Positions 60,002 through 64,000 of a stretch of DNA of 64,000 nt are shown here, piece after piece. Below the pieces are notes generated by a model. The model was not told the origin of the DNA. It worked only from the letters and a program-made list of their open reading frames with translations, and ran no database searches. Where the stretch lies: assembly GCA_018105865.1 (NCBI GenBank), contig CM030851.1, forward strand, positions 2,495,868-2,559,867, in the 5' to 3' direction. The DNA is from Metaphire vulgaris. Lineage: Eukaryota; Annelida; Clitellata; Crassiclitellata; Megascolecidae. Both the position numbers and the translations under genes were made by a program. Position 1 is the first letter of the stretch, and every line of letters begins with the position of its first letter.

Positions 60002-60444
60002 TTGTAAACATCAAAACTAATACTAGTGTATGTTGTCTTCGATTAGATTTATTAAAACAAGAGTTATTCGGTGCAAATTAATTTTGCCAAACCACCACTG
60101 ATAAAGCATTCACAGAATGAAACAATTATTGTTTAATAACTGAAAAATAACATGTGGTAGATGAACGATGCCATTAGATGCGTTGAAATGTCTTCTAATC
60201 AGATGAAGGCAAGCAGAATCTTAAGCTGGAAAAATAATAACTGCATAATATACTGGATATGCCATAGATTGTTAAACCGTGAACTATTCTGGCTCTTGGT
60301 TAATCAGTTTTTACTAAATTTTGATGGAATCAGTGTCAACAGAGAGAATTTGGTTCTAACTGTATTCGAGGTTTTGTATGAGTTGCAGAAGAATAGCACC
60401 GAACCTGAACTTGATTCTCTACAGCTACAGTGTTGAGTTTAGGT

Positions 60445-61361
60445 CTACCTGTAGAGGTAGGTCGTTGGCGTTGTGCTGATATTTTTTAAGAGGTAAACGA
60501 TAAAAAATGCCAGTAAGGCGACAACAGTGATTTTGAGCAGAAAAACTAAAAGGAAGACGGCAACGGAAGGAAACTGCTTATCTTCGCTTATCTTTTCGTC
60601 ATATTTATCTTCGCTTATCGTATCTTCATGTTTATCTTCGCTTATCGTATCTTCATGTTGATCTTCGCTTATCTTATCTTCATGTTGATCTTCGCTTATC
60701 TTATCTTCATGTTTATCTTCGCTGTCGCTTGGAAGAAAATTTCCAGTCCTTGACACTTTAATGCCCTTCGCTGAATCAGAGTAGTAATTGTACTTCTCAT
60801 AAATGCCACTGTATACAGTCACATCGACGTAAAAGTCAGTTCCATTTGGAATGTTATTCACTGCAATCTGATGGCTCGTGCATTTGATAATATCGGTGAG
60901 GTAGCCGCACTGCTCTGAAAACTCCAAGCAACACCGGGCGGAGATCTTCGATATGTTTTCTGCGTTCTCTCCCAATTCAACCGTGAAGTTAATGATCGCT
61001 TGAGTTCCGTTGATTGAGATCATCTGAGGTGATACGCTGAGCTTCGTTTGACTTCGAGTTTTGACTTTCATTTCGACGACTTCACTTGATCCGAAGCTGT
61101 TCACTGACCAGACGCTTACGATGTAGTTGGTCAGCGGTTGAATGTTGCTAGTGAATAAATACGAGTACGTTACATTGAAGTGTTCGCGGTAAAGGGAACT
61201 GTTGAAAGTCTGGACATCTGCATTGGTGTCGCTGAGTCTTAAACGCATGACGACTATCTGTCGTCCTGCAACTGTATTCGACCACATGAGATTCCACTGG
61301 AAATACACTTCGCAATGAGAGACGTAGATGAGCTGTAGATTAGACGGTGCTTCTGGTGGAC
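60445..61361 (-). CDS. Gene C (partial): FN3-FN3-stalk-TM exon, tail-less
   Basis: The exon starts after an acceptor (CCCATAG) at 61361 in phase 1, like the fifth exons of A and B. It encodes two FN3-like domains close to B's (LTNYIVSVWSVNSFGSSE is shared), an expanded stalk of SEDKHEDKI and SEDQHED repeats, and a TM helix with a Lys (FLLKITVV). After the helix a net 4-base deletion relative to B shifts the frame. The old donor at 60448 now leaves phase 2. Reading on gives TTPTTYLYR and a stop. The Ig exons and signal peptide should lie beyond 64000. It may be a pseudogene, or a decoy or accessory form without signalling tail. The long open frame suggests the tail loss is recent or the ectodomain is still under selection. 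Confidence 0.75.
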
Positions 61362-61645
61362 CTATGGGAAAGCAAGAAACAAAATGATGGTAATTATAAT
61401 ACGATTTACAACGACTTGAAGATGGAAGCTGTTACAAATATTGAAAAATTCTATATTAGGGCCTAATCTACAGGCCTAACTTTAATTAAATGAAAACCCG
61501 AGTTCTTTTTATGATTCACAACGACCCACGACGTTCAAGCAATGAGATCACCGGCTCGGTGAGCGTTCCAAATAGGTGGACCCAAGGTCTCAGCAGACGG
61601 ATCGGATTCTCAAGAATCTCACGACTAGTAAAGCCCCCTCTGATG

Positions 61646-61649
<4 letters not shown>

Positions 61650-61704
<55 letters not shown>
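61650..61704. repeat. (TC)n microsatellite
   Basis: Expanded relative to the CT-rich TCTCTCTCTCACTCTCACTC tract at the matching place in copy 1 (about 51250-51280). Confidence 0.95.
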
Positions 61705-61705
<1 letters not shown>

Positions 61706-61728
61706 ATGGCTACGCTAATGCCTCATTG

Positions 61729-62615
61729 TGTGACGAAATTAGTATAATAGCTAATATAGATGAGCCTGAGATCCCATAATAAAGTATAAAAGTAGTTTAT
61801 CTAGTAGTCACTAGGTGGCGCTGATGGTAAGATAGATAGTTAATAGAAGGAATAAATTAATAATAATAATAACAAAGGTCCCTTAGTAATAATAACTACC
61901 TAAAAAGTATATGAAAAGTCTAGAGAAGTTAAGCGTAAGATATTCAGTAGGTGGCGCTAGGCGTAATTGAGTTATATAGCCTGATAGTTGGTTGCAGTTT
62001 AGCACACTTCCTTTAAGGTAGTGTCGAAGCCCTATAAATAAAAGTCCCTTAGACGGGCAAGACGCAGACTTAGACGCAGCAATGCATGGCACCTGAAAGA
62101 AAAGAAGAAGACTGGCAAGAGGGTCGGTAAGCTGAGTTTCGACTTGGAGTACCAGGTAGGGTGGATGTACCGTACAGGTACTACATTTCCGCTAGGGAAG
62201 TGTCAATCCACCGCGGAAGCGGTTCCCAAGGGGCAGGGTTGTGTCCCGTCGAAAGAAAAGACCGCGGCGCGGTAGGAGTGAAAAAGAGCCCGGTAGAAGG
62301 TCCGGTAGATCCCTAGGTAGTGCCTGGAGAATAGCCCACCGTGAGGTAGTACCTGAAGTAGAAGATAGCAAGGTAGAACTTGAGATAGCAAGAGGAGTTG
62401 AGGTAGTACCTGAGAGAAGTCGAGGTAGTACCTGAGATAGAAGAAGTAAGGTACAATAGAGAGATAGAGAGAAGGAATCAGCCATCCAATAGTAAAACCG
62501 TTAGCCAAAAAGCTAAGTCGACCACCCACACGCCTTAGTTGAAAGATCTTATGTTATGTAGCGGTCGGGCGTCAGCCATCCTGAGAAAGTAGTACATAGG
62601 GCCCGGTTAGCCACA
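61729..62615. mobile_element. Solo LTR
   Basis: 887 bp, starts TGTGACGAAATTAG and ends GGTTAGCCACA, so TGTG...CACA. Flanked by ATTG on both sides (4-bp duplication). Contains a TATA-like CCTATAAATAAAAG at about 62030 in plus orientation. No primer-binding site or coding region adjoins it, so it is a solo LTR. Copy 1 has an uninterrupted GGTCATTGTTGGGGC at the matching place. Confidence 0.8.
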
Positions 62616-62843
62616 ATTGTAATTATTGGGGCGGAACCCTAACCCTCAAAATCCGAGGTAATATTGCATTTACATCTTTGATATTAACAGGAACTTGCAA
62701 CGTATATTACAGCTATTCGGCACCATCACCTTATTGGATAAAATTTTCTTAATGCTTCTTCAAGAATCTCACAACTAATCTTTGTCTGATAAGAGGGACC
62801 CAATCACAACCCCTTTTGTGAATGCGCTAATGAACACCTAGAC

Positions 62844-63188
62844 CAGCGGTTCTCAGATTCCTTCGCCTCGTGGACCATTTTTGAAGTTCAAAAATTTATT
62901 GCGGACCACCTGATAAACCGAGCAGTCATCAAAAAGCGGTGATGATCTTTTCTTCCTTTTTGCTTGTCAAACATTCCACATTGAAAATGCACAAAATACA
63001 CACAAAAGGTGCTGATTACCGTTTTGTGCTGATGACCTTGTTTTGCCTGACTCACTTTTCAGATTTTTCACATTGAAAATATATTTATGTCTAATTTTTA
63101 TTTATGGCTTTGCAGACGTCGCCGCCGACCACTAGACCCCCTCTCGCGGTCCACTTTTGGCCCGCGGACCACGGGTTGAGAATCGCTC
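62844..63188. mobile_element. hAT element, CAGCGGTTCTCA ends
   Basis: Ends CAGCGGTTCTCA and TGAGAATCGCTC. Flanks ACCTAGAC and ATCTAGAC (7 of 8). Copy 1 has a single ACCTAGACAGATACG at about 51506. Same family as 15986-16351. Confidence 0.9.
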
Positions 63189-63505
63189 ATCTAGACAGAC
63201 GCGTACATCCAATTTATTCCGACTAGGGGACTTACAGGGGCGTCGTGAGCTCCCCATCGGCCCTGCCGCAGAATTTTGGAGTAATATTACAGTTAGACCG
63301 TGAACTCTGGAGCATAATTTAAAGGCTTTAAATGCGATTTATGATTGAGTGATCAAACGTTGTAGTAAAGTTCTTCTTCGCTCTTCTTCTTCCTAGCGTA
63401 TGCTTTTCTTCCGAAGCCAACGATTGGCTTCTGAAGTTCCTGGAATCCATGGAATTCAGTCAGCTGGTTTGGATCGGTTGTTTTCTCGAATCGAGTACCG
63501 ACGGG

Positions 63506-63922
63506 CAGAAGCGTAAAGCGTGCCAATGGCTAGTAAGGCTTTAGCCATGGGCGGCACACAACTGGGGGGCGGCAAATTTTGGAAGGACGACCTAATTTGC
63601 TTGTCATCATTATATATTGAGTGAAGGCGGCAAACTTTGAAAGGGGCGGCACATTTCAAATGGGCGGCAAAGTTTAGAAGCGATGACGGTTTTGCTTGTC
63701 AGAGGCAGTTTAGTGAAGGCGAAAAACTTCGGCAAACTTTAGAAGGGACGGCAAATTAAAAATACTAAAATTTTGCAAGCGGCGACATGGGCCACATGGG
63801 CGGCATGAGTACACGCTCCGCCTCTGTCGCCAAAGACCCTAGACCTGCATCTGATACGAATGAATTTGGGGCGGCGGATTAGCCATGAGCCATAGGCGGC
63901 CAAAGTGCTCGCTACGCCCCTG
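63506..63922. mobile_element. hAT element, CAGAAGCGTA / CTACGCCCCTG ends
   Basis: Ends CAGAAGCGTAAAGCG and CGCTACGCCCCTG. Flanks CCGACGGG and CTGACGGG (7 of 8). Copy 1 has an uninterrupted GTACTGAGGGGATGCG. The inside is made of GGCGGCAAACTTTAGAAG words. Confidence 0.9.
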
Positions 63923-64000
63923 CTGACGGGATGCGCCACGTGAAGGCCGATCCAGTGCACCAGTAGTCAACCAAGTAGATGGATCCAGTAAACAATCACC

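Larger units (their letters stand above)
59390..63990. repeat. Copy 2 of the segmental duplication (gene C side)
   Basis: Aligns with 46330-51780 in the same orientation. Three insertions present here are absent there: an LTR at 61729, and hAT elements at 62844 and 63506. The Helitron of copy 1 is absent here. The alignment still runs at the right edge (GATGCGCCACGTGAAGG). Confidence 0.8.

Overview
The window is nuclear DNA of an invertebrate metazoan. It has multi-exon genes with GT-AG introns, dense microsatellites, many nested DNA transposons, several LINE fragments, a Helitron and a solo LTR. No rRNA, tRNA or CRISPR is seen. The palindrome TAGGCCTA and one-base variants recur about twenty times, a flavour I associate with some marine deuterostomes such as echinoderms. 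That is only an impression, and the species cannot be fixed from the sequence.

Layout. 1-2.9 kb: a fold-back DNA transposon inside a larger inverted-repeat pair. 2.9-4.7 kb (+): a small two-Ig membrane or GPI-type protein, with a possible alternative transmembrane exon at 5.4 kb. 5.6-12.4 kb: repeats, including a hAT MITE that carries a 5'-inverted LINE. 12.4-22.3 kb (+): a three-Ig, single-pass receptor with a long cytoplasmic tail containing tyrosines and an SH3-type proline motif. 22.3-35 kb: mostly transposons, plus a single-exon coiled-coil/glycine-rich gene (24.75-25.22 kb, -) and weaker candidate exons at 27.1, 31.2 and 32.2 kb. 35.2-43.8 kb (+), 49.5-56.2 kb (-) and 59.9 kb to beyond the right edge (-): genes A, B and C of one family.

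Family members A and B encode a signal peptide, three Ig-like domains, two fibronectin-III-like domains, a variable acidic stalk, one transmembrane helix and a short tail with a conserved Tyr-Glu-Pro motif. The first and third Ig-like domains lack the usual disulfide cysteines. A and B are convergent and complete. B and C are tandem copies in the same orientation. C is cut by the window edge and has lost its cytoplasmic tail through a frameshift and a destroyed splice acceptor.

Five cell-surface Ig-superfamily genes in 64 kb, with tandem duplication, tail loss, stalk-length change and variable cysteine use, look like a cluster of recognition receptors (allorecognition or immune type). That reading is inference. 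The domain layouts, exon phases and duplication breakpoints are read directly from the sequence. Transposons inserted in one copy but absent from the matching site in the other give internal evidence for the order of events.
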